Shown here in pieces: positions 1 through 7,844 of a stretch of DNA of 8,408 nucleotides; position 1 is the stretch's first letter, and each line of letters opens with the position of its first letter. Below the pieces are notes generated by a model that saw only the letters and a program-made list of their open reading frames with translations, was not told the DNA's origin and searched no databases. Source of the stretch: JANOGU01 sp964499865. GTDB lineage: Bacteria > Pseudomonadota > Alphaproteobacteria > Rhodobacterales > Rhodobacteraceae. The stretch is taken from the NCBI GenBank assembly GCA_964499865.1, contig CAZCPY010000129.1, positions 1 through 8,408 of the forward strand, written 5' to 3'. Position numbers and translations under genes: made by a program.

Positions 1-799
1 CCGGGTTGTTCTCCAGCGTCTGCACCAGGTTCGGCTGCATCGCGTCCTTCAAGAGCACCGTCATCGCCCCGTCGGCCTTGAGGTCGCGGCAGTAGACCGG
101 TTTCTTCTCGCGCGTATAGGCCACGACGATGTCGCCCAGCCGCTTTTCCAGGTCGCGCAGGTCCTTCGACAGGCACAGGATCGCCATCACCTCGGAGGCG
201 ACCGTGATGTCGAACCCGGTCTGCCGGGGAAAGCCGTTCGACACCCCGCCGAGGCTGACCACGATGTCGCGCAGCGCGCGGTCGTTCATGTCCATGACGC
301 GGCGCCAGACGATACGGCGTTCGTCGATGTCCAGCGCGTTGCCCCAGTAGATGTGGTTGTCGATCATCGCCGACAGCAGGTTGTGGGCGCTGGTGATGGC
401 GTGGAAGTCGCCGGTGAAGTGGAGGTTCATCTCTTCCATCGGGACGACCTGCGCATGGCCGCCGCCCGCCGCCCCGCCCTTCATCCCGAAGTTCGGGCCG
501 AGGCTCGCCTCGCGGATGCAGACCACCGCGCGCTTGCCGATCCGGTTCAGCCCGTCGCCCAGGCCCACGGTGGTGGTGGTCTTGCCTTCCCCGGCGGGCG
601 TGGGGTTGATCGCGGTGACCAGGATCAGCTTGCCGTCGGGCCTGCCCTGAAGCGAGGCAATGAAGTCCTGCCCGACCTTGGCCTTGTCATGGCCATAGGG
701 CAGCAGGTGCTCCGCCGGGATGCCCAGCCTGGCGCCGACCTCGAGGATCGGTTTCTTCTGCGCCGCGCGGGCGATCTCGATGTCGGTCTTGACGGCCAT
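1..799 (-). CDS. fhs: Formate-tetrahydrofolate ligase, N-terminal part (cut by window edge)
   Basis: This enzyme joins formate to tetrahydrofolate at the expense of ATP, giving 10-formyl-THF for the cytoplasmic one-carbon pool. I translated 266 codons from the ATG at 799; the frame is open to the window edge, so slightly under half of the usual ~555-560 residues is visible. The family P-loop TPAGEGKTTT is at residues 67-76. It is followed by the conserved block REASLGPNFG (96-105), the glycine-rich GMKGGAAGGGHAQVVPMEE region (105-123), the HFTGDFHAITSAHNLL segment (127-142), and PRQTGFDITVASE (191-203). The ATG is preceded by a strong Shine-Dalgarno GGAGGT with a 6-nt spacer, and the protein begins as Fhs proteins usually do. 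It is separated by 149 bp from the upstream MOSC gene and has its own promoter, so it is probably a separate transcription unit. The start of the family is intact, with no sign of damage. Confidence 0.97.
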   Translation of the reverse strand, partial: MAVKTDIEIARAAQKKPILEVGARLGIPAEHLLPYGHDKAKVGQDFIASLQGRPDGKLILVTAINPTPAGEGKTTTTVGLGDGLNRIGKRAVVCIREASLGPNFGMKGGAAGGGHAQVVPMEEMNLHFTGDFHAITSAHNLLSAMIDNHIYWGNALDIDERRIVWRRVMDMNDRALRDIVVSLGGVSNGFPRQTGFDITVASEVMAILCLSKDLRDLEKRLGDIVVAYTREKKPVYCRDLKADGAMTVLLKDAMQPNLVQTLENNP

Positions 800-801
800 G
801 G

Positions 802-826
802 CGGCACCTCCGGGGTTGTGGTGCCG
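802..826 (-). promoter_or_regulatory. Hairpin overlapping the fhs ribosome binding site
   Basis: On the transcript strand CGGCACC (826-820) can pair perfectly with GGTGCCG (808-802), leaving an 11-nt loop. The 3' arm contains the GGT of the fhs Shine-Dalgarno GGAGGT and ends 2 nt before the ATG; the GGA lies at the loop edge. The pairing is seen directly. That it controls translation of fhs is inference. Confidence 0.45.
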
Positions 827-867
827 TGATAGCGACAGGCGGGCGCCGGAAATGGCGGGTTTGCGAC

Positions 868-882
868 ATTCCGACGCGGAAT
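868..882. repeat. Inverted repeat ATTCCG-N3-CGGAAT in the fhs leader
   Basis: A perfect 6-bp dyad with a 3-nt centre (ACG) lies downstream of the predicted fhs -10 box. It would form a short hairpin in the leader RNA or serve as an operator in DNA. The same half-sites recur in the dyad at 941-956 but in the opposite order. No regulator is known to me for this sequence. Confidence 0.45.
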
Positions 883-905
883 CCGCCCATCGCGGCGGCC
901 TGCGC

Positions 906-935
906 CTGATACGGCACAGGAATGCCGTCTGTCAA
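906..935 (-). promoter_or_regulatory. Predicted sigma-70 promoter of fhs
   Basis: On the minus strand there is a perfect -35 hexamer TTGACA (935-930). After an 18-nt spacer comes TATCAG (911-906), which matches 4 of 6 bases of the -10 consensus. Transcription would begin near 899 and give a leader of about 100 nt before the fhs ATG. The spacer is slightly long and the -10 box is imperfect. The promoter sits just past the MOSC stop codon, where an fhs promoter is expected. Confidence 0.5.
911..928. repeat. Inverted repeat ACGGCA-N6-TGCCGT inside the fhs promoter spacer
   Basis: A perfect 6-bp dyad with a 6-nt centre fills almost the whole stretch between the predicted -35 and -10 boxes, and its first base overlaps the -10. 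A dyad in this place is typical of an operator for a helix-turn-helix repressor or a MerR-type spacer-binding activator. This is inferred from position only; in a GC-rich genome such a dyad can also occur by chance. Confidence 0.35.
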
Positions 936-940
936 CACGG

Positions 941-956
941 CGGAATTTCTATTCCG
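941..956. repeat. Inverted repeat CGGAAT-N4-ATTCCG at the MOSC gene stop
   Basis: A perfect 6-bp dyad surrounds the TAG stop codon of the MOSC gene and lies just upstream of the fhs -35 box. As RNA it would be a weak hairpin without a U-tract, so it is a poor terminator. It shares its half-sites with the dyad at 868-882, which makes a shared DNA-binding protein the more interesting reading. Confidence 0.4.
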
Positions 957-1560
957 TCCCGCGCGGCGCCTCGGCAGGCGCCCAGGGCCGCTGGTCCGGC
1001 ACGTGCAGCCGCAGCGTGCCCCCCAGCCGCAGGGTGCCCTCGCGCTCCACCCAGGCCGTCACGCCCCGCCGCCCCTCGGCCGCCGTCTTGAACGCCTTGC
1101 CCTGTGCATGGCCGGCCCTGGCGATCGTTACTGCGGGTTCCTGGCAGGGGCGGTTCTCCATGTCGATGACCAGCGTCACCCCGTCCTCTCCCTGCAGCCG
1201 CGACGACGGCGGCAGGTGGGTGAAGTCGGGGATCCCCGCGACCGCGAGCGAAGCGCCGACCCAGGCATAGTCGATCGCCTCCAGCCCCATCCGCGCCGCC
1301 ACGTCCGCCATCTCTTCGGCCGAGACGACGGAAAGCTGCCGCACGTTGCGGATGGGCGTTCCCCGCGGATGCTGGTCGCGCACGCGGCTGCAGGCGGGCC
1401 GCGTCAGGCCCGCGTGCACCTCGGGCGCGAAGCCCGCGAAGGTCAGCGGCATCTCGGCCACGGGTTCGCCGTGGATCACGAGGTCGCGCCCGACCTCCCG
1501 GCGCTGGACGCCCAGCCAGACGATGCGGGCGGTGAAGCGCGTGGGCAGCAGGACGGGCAT
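949..1560 (-). CDS. Stand-alone MOSC-domain protein
   Basis: This is a 203-residue cytoplasmic protein with no signal peptide or membrane segment. The MOSC (molybdenum cofactor sulfurase C-terminal) signature is visible. A conserved RNVRQLSVVSAEE segment lies at 71-83 and the NRPCQEP motif at 136-142, with the presumed sulfur-carrying Cys139. A C-terminal RRGVTAWVEREGTLRLGGTLRL stretch (164-185) matches the usual RG(V/I)-x-a-V-x-x-x-G-x(3)-GD ending, although here GG replaces GD. MOSC proteins are thought to carry persulfide sulfur to metal-sulfur centres, and some reduce N-hydroxylated compounds with molybdenum cofactor. The substrate here cannot be told. I chose the ATG at 1560 because AGGAGA lies just upstream; a longer frame to 1617 would run into the terminator after ftsH. 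The gene follows ftsH by 106 bp and precedes fhs. No clear own promoter was seen. Confidence 0.85.
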   Translation of the reverse strand: MPVLLPTRFTARIVWLGVQRREVGRDLVIHGEPVAEMPLTFAGFAPEVHAGLTRPACSRVRDQHPRGTPIRNVRQLSVVSAEEMADVAARMGLEAIDYAWVGASLAVAGIPDFTHLPPSSRLQGEDGVTLVIDMENRPCQEPAVTIARAGHAQGKAFKTAAEGRRGVTAWVEREGTLRLGGTLRLHVPDQRPWAPAEAPRGTE

Positions 1561-1616
1561 GTGGTCTCCTGTCAGGGCGGCCCCTTGTCGCCGCCTTCCC
1601 CGCGCCCCGCAAGGCA

Positions 1617-1644
1617 AAGGGCCCGCGCGGATGCGCGGGCCCTT
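1617..1644 (-). terminator. Probable intrinsic terminator after ftsH
   Basis: A perfect 12-bp GC-rich stem has arms 1617-1628 and 1633-1644 and a 4-nt loop. It starts 22 bp past the ftsH stop. On the minus strand the stem is followed by a short, interrupted T-run (TTTGCCTT), so termination may be partial and allow read-through into the MOSC gene. Confidence 0.7.
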
Positions 1645-1666
1645 GCCGACGGTCGAAGCCGGGCGG

Positions 1667-3577
<1,911 letters not shown>

Positions 3578-3627
3578 GGGAAACTCCGGGGAGGGTGGGG
3601 CGCATTCAGCACGCCCCGTCACTGGCT

Positions 3628-3655
3628 AAGATAGGCATAATGGCGGGGGGTTCAA
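3628..3655 (-). promoter_or_regulatory. Predicted sigma-70 promoter of ftsH
   Basis: On the minus strand TTGAAC (3655-3650) and TATCTT (3633-3628) are separated by 16 nt; each matches 4 of 6 consensus bases. The -35 box overlaps the last codons of tilS. Transcription would start near 3621, giving a leader of about 45 nt before the TTG start. The AT-rich island in an otherwise GC-rich stretch supports the call. I did not see a convincing RpoH heat-shock promoter, although ftsH is heat-inducible in many bacteria. Confidence 0.5.
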
Positions 3656-4665
3656 TGCGCGAAAATCCCGGCGCGGAAGGCCGCGTCGGGGCGCGGGCTG
3701 GGGTCGGCGGTCCGCGCCTCGCGCGAGATGCGGATGTCCGGTCCCCGGGCGCGCAGCCTGGCCCCCGCCAGCGTGGCCGCGCGGCCCGCCAGCGCCGCGG
3801 CGAAGGCCCGGCGCAGCGCGGCGAACCTCGGGCGGTAGTCGCCGGGCGCAACCCAGTCCAGCGCATGGGCAAAAAGCCGCAGCGCCACCTCCTCGGGCGC
3901 CGCCGCCAGCGCCGCGCGGTCGATCAGCACCGCGCCCTGTTCCAGCCGCGCGGCACGGTCGGCAAGCTCTGCCGTCGCCGCCTCCAGCGCCGCGCGGGCG
4001 CGCGCCATGCGGCCTGCCGTCTCGGCCAGCGTCGCCACCGTGATGCCGAGCGGCGCCAGCGCCCGGAGCGCCGCGCGCGCCCGGGACCGCAGGTAGGCGG
4101 GGTCGGCGTTGGTCGGGTCCTCGGCCCAGGACAGGCCGCGGTCACGCAGGAAGGCGCGCAGGTCCTCGCGCCGGGCCGTCAGCAGCGGGCGCACCCACAG
4201 CGCACCCCCGGCCCGCCGCCGCGGCGCCATGGCCGACAGGCCGTCGACGCCGGAGCCGCGGGCCAGCCGCATCAGGAACGTCTCGGCGAGGTCGTCCGCC
4301 GTATGCCCCAGCGCCACCGCCCCCGCGCCCTGCGCCTGCGCCCAGGCGCCGATCAGCCGGGTGCGCGCGGCCCTCGCCTGCGCCATCAGGTTGCCGGGCG
4401 GCCGGTCGGTCCAGTGCAGCACGTCATGCCGAACACCCCGTGCCGAAGCCTGGGCGGCGACCAGCGCCGCCTCGGCGGCGGCTTCGCTGCGCAGGCCGTG
4501 GTCCAGCGTCACCGCCACCAGCTCCGGCCCGCCCGCGGCCTGCCAGTCGGCCATCAGATGCAGCAGCGCCAGCGAATCCCCGCCGCCGGAAACGGCGACG
4601 GCAACCCGCGCGGGCGGGGGGCCGAAGCCCTGCACCATCAGGTCGGACAGGTCGCCTACTGGCAC
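3652..4665 (-). CDS. tilS: tRNA(Ile)-lysidine synthase TilS (short form)
   Basis: TilS attaches lysine to cytidine 34 of the tRNA-Ile with anticodon CAU, using ATP, so that the tRNA reads AUA and is charged with isoleucine. It is essential in most bacteria. The N-terminal PP-loop SGGGDS is at residues 26-31. It is followed by DHGLRSEAAAEA (55-66), HTADDLAETFLMRLARGSGVDG (about 120-141), the RPLL segment, and EDPTNADPAYLRSRAR. At 337 residues it is shorter than the ~430 of E. coli TilS and seems to lack the second C-terminal domain, as in Aquifex TilS. Nothing downstream looks like a lost remnant. The start is taken as the GTG at 4665, which overlaps the end of cpoB by 10 nt; an ATG at 4638 is a reasonable alternative. 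Neither start has a good Shine-Dalgarno, so translation is probably coupled to cpoB. Confidence 0.93.
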   Translation of the reverse strand: MPVGDLSDLMVQGFGPPPARVAVAVSGGGDSLALLHLMADWQAAGGPELVAVTLDHGLRSEAAAEAALVAAQASARGVRHDVLHWTDRPPGNLMAQARAARTRLIGAWAQAQGAGAVALGHTADDLAETFLMRLARGSGVDGLSAMAPRRRAGGALWVRPLLTARREDLRAFLRDRGLSWAEDPTNADPAYLRSRARAALRALAPLGITVATLAETAGRMARARAALEAATAELADRAARLEQGAVLIDRAALAAAPEEVALRLFAHALDWVAPGDYRPRFAALRRAFAAALAGRAATLAGARLRARGPDIRISREARTADPSPRPDAAFRAGIFAH

Positions 4666-5465
4666 CCGAAGGCCGCCCGCGCCGCCGCGGCATCCGCCGC
4701 GGGCTGGCTGCCGGGAAACCGCACGCCGACCTCGGTCAGCGTCACGCAGGCCTCGGGCGTCTGGCCAAGCTGGCCAAGCGACTGGCCCAGCTTGAACAGC
4801 GCCTCGGCCGCCTGCGCGCCGCCCGGCGCGCCGGAAAACGCCTCCAGATAGGCGCGCGCGGCATTCGCCGTCTCGCCCAGCTGGCCGAGCGCATCGCCGC
4901 GCAGGACATGCGCGGCCTGGGTCAGCGGGCCGCCGGTGTAGGTCGTGGCGAAGGCTGCAAGCCCGTCCGCCGCCGCCCGGTAGTCGCCCGCGTCGAAGGA
5001 CGCCTTCGCGCGGTCGAAATCCGCCTGCTCGTTGGCGGCAAGCTGCACGCCGCCGGTCTCGGGCGCGGGCGCGGGCGCCGTCGCCACCGCGGGCGCCTCG
5101 CCGCCCAGGGGCGGCGTTTCCGGGACCGCGCCCAGGTCGCCGCCGGCAAGCTCGGTCAGGCGGAACTCGATGTCGCCGATCCGGTTGGTGCCGTCGGCCA
5201 CCACGCGGTTCAGCCGGTTCTCGATGCCCTCCGCCTTCGAGGTCAGCGCCACCAGTGCCGCCTCGATGCTGTCGAGCCGCTGCAGCGCGGGCCCCGACGC
5301 TCCGGACCCCTGCGCCGCCCCGGTCGCCGCCAGTTCGGCGCGCAGCCCGTCGATCTCGCCCCTGAGAAGGACAAGCTCGGCCCGGATGTCGGCGATGGTC
5401 TGCGCGCGGTCCTGGGCCAGGACTGCCACGGGCAGGAAGATCAGGACCAGCAGAACCCGCAGCAC
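4656..5465 (-). CDS. cpoB: Tol-Pal system periplasmic protein CpoB (YbgF)
   Basis: CpoB links the Tol-Pal machine with septal peptidoglycan synthesis; in E. coli it tunes PBP1B through contact with TolA. The 269-residue protein has a signal peptide with likely cleavage after VLA at residue 17. A predicted coiled coil rich in Leu, Glu and Arg (about 22-107) corresponds to the trimerisation segment. An Ala/Pro/Gly linker (about 108-140) is followed by tetratricopeptide-like repeats (about 145-262), including FDRAKASFDAGDYRAAADGL and the LFKLGQSLGQLGQTPEA helix pair. It starts with GTG one nucleotide after the pal stop. There is no nearby in-frame ATG that would keep the signal peptide. Its last codons overlap the tilS start. 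Cysteines at 240 and 268 near the C-terminus could form a disulfide; that is inference. Confidence 0.92.
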   Translation of the reverse strand: MLRVLLVLIFLPVAVLAQDRAQTIADIRAELVLLRGEIDGLRAELAATGAAQGSGASGPALQRLDSIEAALVALTSKAEGIENRLNRVVADGTNRIGDIEFRLTELAGGDLGAVPETPPLGGEAPAVATAPAPAPETGGVQLAANEQADFDRAKASFDAGDYRAAADGLAAFATTYTGGPLTQAAHVLRGDALGQLGETANAARAYLEAFSGAPGGAQAAEALFKLGQSLGQLGQTPEACVTLTEVGVRFPGSQPAADAAAARAAFGCQ

Positions 5466-5466
5466 G

Positions 5467-5991
5467 TCAGGCCCCCGACCCCGCCGACAGCACGGTGACC
5501 GCGCGGCGGTTCTTGTTATAGCAGCTTTCGACCGAGCAGACCTCGACCGGGCGCTCCTTGCCGTAGCTGACCGTGCGCAGGCGGTTGGCGGCCACGCCCT
5601 GGCTGATCAGGAAGTTCTGCACCGCGCTGGCGCGCCGGGCGCCGAGCGCGAGGTTGTATTCCCGCGTGCCCCGCTCGTCGGCGTGGCCCTCGATGATGAC
5701 CGCATAGCCCGCGCCCTGGTTGTTCAGCCAGCCCGCCTGCGCCGTCAGCGTGGCCGTCGCCTCGGCCGACAGGGTGGACTGGTCGACGGCGAAGAACACC
5801 CGGTCCCCCAGCGTCTGGGCGAAGTAGGCGGGCGAGTTCGGATCGTTCACCCCGCCCAGGCCCGTGGTGTCCACCCCGCCCGCCCCGCCGGTCCCGTCGG
5901 GTCCGCCTCCGGCGCCGAAACGGTCGGGGTTTTGGCAGGCGGCAAGGCCCAGGGCGGCGGCAAGCAGAAGCACCGTGATACGCAGGGACAT
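5467..5991 (-). CDS. pal: Peptidoglycan-associated lipoprotein Pal
   Basis: Pal is anchored in the outer membrane by a lipid and holds it to the cell wall; TolB and TolA move it to the division site. The 174-residue precursor has a lipoprotein signal peptide with lipobox LAAC and the lipidated Cys19. A flexible Gly-rich linker (about 24-47) leads to an OmpA-like peptidoglycan-binding domain (about 63-170). The hallmark EGHADERGTREYNLALGARRA (101-121) contains the Asp105 region that binds diaminopimelate, and NRRAV (161-165) carries the conserved Arg. Cys152 and Cys157 are close enough for a disulfide. The ATG at 5991 is preceded by GAGGA about 9 nt upstream; a longer frame to 6036 would put charged residues before the signal peptide. 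It lies 76 bp after tolB and 1 nt before cpoB. Confidence 0.97.
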   Translation of the reverse strand: MSLRITVLLLAAALGLAACQNPDRFGAGGGPDGTGGAGGVDTTGLGGVNDPNSPAYFAQTLGDRVFFAVDQSTLSAEATATLTAQAGWLNNQGAGYAVIIEGHADERGTREYNLALGARRASAVQNFLISQGVAANRLRTVSYGKERPVEVCSVESCYNKNRRAVTVLSAGSGA

Positions 5992-6018
5992 CGGGGTTTT
6001 TCCTCGTTTTCTGGCTCG

Positions 6019-6038
6019 ACGTGGCGACGTTAGCACGT
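6019..6038. repeat. Three ACGT cores at 8-bp spacing in the tolB-pal gap
   Basis: The 76-bp gap 5992-6067 holds ACGT at 6019, 6027 and 6035, each exactly 8 bp apart, and the outer pair forms ACGTG-N10-CACGT. Apart from the pal ribosome binding site I found no convincing promoter or terminator in this gap. The spacing is exact but the motif is short, so chance is a real possibility. Confidence 0.2.
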
Positions 6039-6067
6039 TCCGCGGCGGCTGGGAATCCGGCTGGACC

Positions 6068-7399
6068 TCAGGGCAGCAGCGGCGACCATGACGGGTCGGA
6101 CGCGGATGTGTCCAGCGGCACCTGCCGCAGGTTGCGGCCGGTGATGTCGACCGAGAACAGCGCCGGCTGCCCGCCTTCCCCGGCGGTTTCGCGGGTGAAC
6201 ATGACGACGCGCCCGTTCGGCGCCCAGGTCGGGCCCTCGTCCAGGAAGGACGCGGTCAGCAGGCGTTCCTCGGACCCGTCGGTGCGCATCACGCCGATGT
6301 GGAAGCGGCCCTCGTTCTGCTTGGTGAAGGCGATGTAGTCGCCCTTGGGGCTCCAGACCGGCGTGCCGTAGCGCCCGGGGCCGAAGGAGATCCGCGTGGG
6401 CTCGCCGCCCCCCGCCGCCATGATGTAGAGCTGCTGCGACCCCGACCGGTCGCTTTCGAAGACGATGCGCGACCCGTCGGGGCTGTAGCTTGGCGCCGTC
6501 TCGATCGAGGGCGCGTTGGTCAGCTGCACGCGCCGGCCCGACGCGGTGTCCAGCGCGTAGATGTCGGTGTTGCCGCCCTGTTCCAGGCTGAAGACGACCG
6601 TGCGGCCGTCCGGCGCGAACCGGGGGGCGAAGGTCATCGTGCCGGGCTGTTCGTCCAGCGCGCGCACCTGCAGCGAACCCACGTCCATCAGATAGATCCG
6701 CGGGAAACCCGACTGGTAGGAGGTGTAGAGGACCCGCGCCCCGTCCGGCGAGAACCGCGGCGCGAGGACGATCGAGGAGCTGTCCGTCAGGTAGGAGACG
6801 TTCGCCCCGTCATAGTCCATCACCGCCAGCCGCTTGAGACGGCCGTTCTTGGGGCCGCTCTCGCTGACGAAGACCACCCGGCTGTCGAAATAGGCGCCTT
6901 CGCCGGTGATCCGGCTGTAGACCGCATCCGCCACCTTGTGCGCCATCCGCCGCCAGCTCTGCGTGGTGCCGGCAAACTGCAGCCCCTCGCCCAGGGGAGC
7001 GCCCGAAAAGACGTCGTGGACATAGAACTTGACCACGATCCGGTCGCCCGAGGCCTGCACCGCGCCGACGATCAGCGCCTGCGCGTTGATCGCCTTCCAG
7101 TCGGCATAGGCCACCGGCGCGTCAAAGGCGGTGACCCGGCCGATATGCGCCTCGCGCGGGATTTCGCGGAACAGGCCCGTGCCCGCCAGGTCGGAGGCGA
7201 TCACCCGGGCGATGTTGCGCGCATATTCCTCGGCGCCCGCATTCTCGGCCACGAAGTCGGGCACGGCAAAGGGCAGAGGCTCGATCACGCCTTCGGTGAT
7301 CTCGATCCGCAGCGGGCCCTGCTGGGCCAGGGCTGGAAGCGCCAGAACCAGGGCCAATGCGGGGGCCAGCGCGGCAAGAAGGGTCTTGAGCAGGGTCAT
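6068..7399 (-). CDS. tolB: Tol-Pal system beta-propeller protein TolB
   Basis: TolB is the periplasmic shuttle between TolA and Pal. The 443-residue precursor has a Sec signal peptide with likely cleavage after Ala25 (ALA|QQG). An N-terminal mixed alpha/beta domain (about 30-165) includes IARVIASDLAGTGLFREI (63-80). The rest is a beta-propeller with repeated (S/A)P(D/N/K)G motifs near residues 217, 262, 306, 350 and 393 and a last WSP at 438. Typical blade strands follow them, for example RIVFESDRSGSQQLYIM. The ATG at 7399 fits the signal peptide. Only a purine-rich GAGAG stretch stands before it, and it overlaps by ATGA the end of an 18-codon mini-ORF, so initiation may be coupled. Length and motif order are normal for the family, and no damage is seen. 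Confidence 0.97.
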   Translation of the reverse strand: MTLLKTLLAALAPALALVLALPALAQQGPLRIEITEGVIEPLPFAVPDFVAENAGAEEYARNIARVIASDLAGTGLFREIPREAHIGRVTAFDAPVAYADWKAINAQALIVGAVQASGDRIVVKFYVHDVFSGAPLGEGLQFAGTTQSWRRMAHKVADAVYSRITGEGAYFDSRVVFVSESGPKNGRLKRLAVMDYDGANVSYLTDSSSIVLAPRFSPDGARVLYTSYQSGFPRIYLMDVGSLQVRALDEQPGTMTFAPRFAPDGRTVVFSLEQGGNTDIYALDTASGRRVQLTNAPSIETAPSYSPDGSRIVFESDRSGSQQLYIMAAGGGEPTRISFGPGRYGTPVWSPKGDYIAFTKQNEGRFHIGVMRTDGSEERLLTASFLDEGPTWAPNGRVVMFTRETAGEGGQPALFSVDITGRNLRQVPLDTSASDPSWSPLLP

Positions 7400-7452
7400 G
7401 CGGGCTCTCGCTCTGTCTTGGGTCGGGGGGGCGGGGTGAAGGTCGGACTCAT
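7396..7452 (-). CDS. Possible 18-codon linking mini-ORF before tolB
   Basis: A frame encoding MSPTFTPPPRPKTEREPA fills the whole gap between the TolA-III-like gene and tolB. Its ATG (7452-7450) overlaps the upstream TGA stop as ATGA, and its TGA (7398-7396) overlaps the tolB ATG as ATGA. It lacks a Shine-Dalgarno of its own. It includes a triple proline (residues 7-9), a sequence known to slow ribosomes without EF-P. The frame is seen directly. A role in passing ribosomes from one gene to tolB is inference, and the peptide need not have a function. Confidence 0.3.
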   Translation of the reverse strand: MSPTFTPPPRPKTEREPA

Positions 7453-7844
7453 CGCAGCATGGCCTGCCGCGGGTCGAAGGTCAGGATCATCTTTCGCCAT
7501 TCCCCCGCCTTTTCGGACGGCAGGGGGAATCCCGCCTGCCCGCAGCGCAGGATCGCGCGGCGGGCGGCCCGGAAGGCCTGCTCGGTCGCCTCGGGCGCCG
7601 CGGGGTCGCCCGCGTGCAGGCGGATGCTGTCGGCCACGGGCCGCGCGTCGGCGTCCAGCGTCAGCGCGACCTCGACCACCGTGCGCCGCGCCGCAGGGTC
7701 CATCGCCGCGACGTTCCAGCAGGCCGCGACGGCAACGCGCAGGGCCGCCGTTTCGGCCGCGGTCAGCGGCACGGGGATCGACCCCGGCGCCTCCTGCGCC
7801 TGTGCCGCCGTCGCAAGCACCGCCATGGCAAGCGCACGGATCAT
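7449..7844 (-). CDS. Small exported protein that duplicates the TolA C-terminal domain
   Basis: This 131-residue protein has a Sec-type signal peptide (MIRALAMAVLATAAQA, likely cleaved after residue 16). A single domain (26-131) aligns without gaps over 106 residues to the end of the neighbouring TolA; I counted 48 identities (about 45%). Shared blocks include ALRVAV, CWNV, ARRAILRC versus AKRAILRC, PLP and FDP. Both proteins end in LR. The two cysteines (42 and 101) match those of the TolA copy and probably form the disulfide known in TolA domain III. There is no inner-membrane anchor or long helix after cleavage, so it should be free in the periplasm. It starts by an ATGA overlap with the tolA stop, without a good Shine-Dalgarno, which suggests coupled translation. 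It may bind TolB, Pal or CpoB as TolA-III does; that is inference. Confidence 0.85.
   Translation of the reverse strand: MIRALAMAVLATAAQAQEAPGSIPVPLTAAETAALRVAVAACWNVAAMDPAARRTVVEVALTLDADARPVADSIRLHAGDPAAPEATEQAFRAARRAILRCGQAGFPLPSEKAGEWRKMILTFDPRQAMLR

Noticed and set aside
687..938. Minus-strand frame overlapping the fhs start, possibly an upstream ORF in the fhs leader
   Set aside because: It begins at or upstream of the promoter boxes and continues out of frame through fhs; its internal ATGs lack a ribosome site, and the product looks like a shadow frame.
1561..1617. 19-codon N-terminal extension of the MOSC protein
   Set aside because: It would start at the base of the ftsH terminator stem and has no ribosome site; the ATG at 1560 has AGGAGA at a proper distance.
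1619..1642. Self-complementary GGGCCCGCGC element as a possible interspersed palindromic repeat
   Set aside because: Only one copy is present in the window and it sits just after ftsH, so a terminator is the simpler reading.
3578..3622. GTG at 3622 as ftsH start
   Set aside because: There is no Shine-Dalgarno, the predicted transcription start falls on the same codon, and the added residues do not resemble FtsH N-termini.
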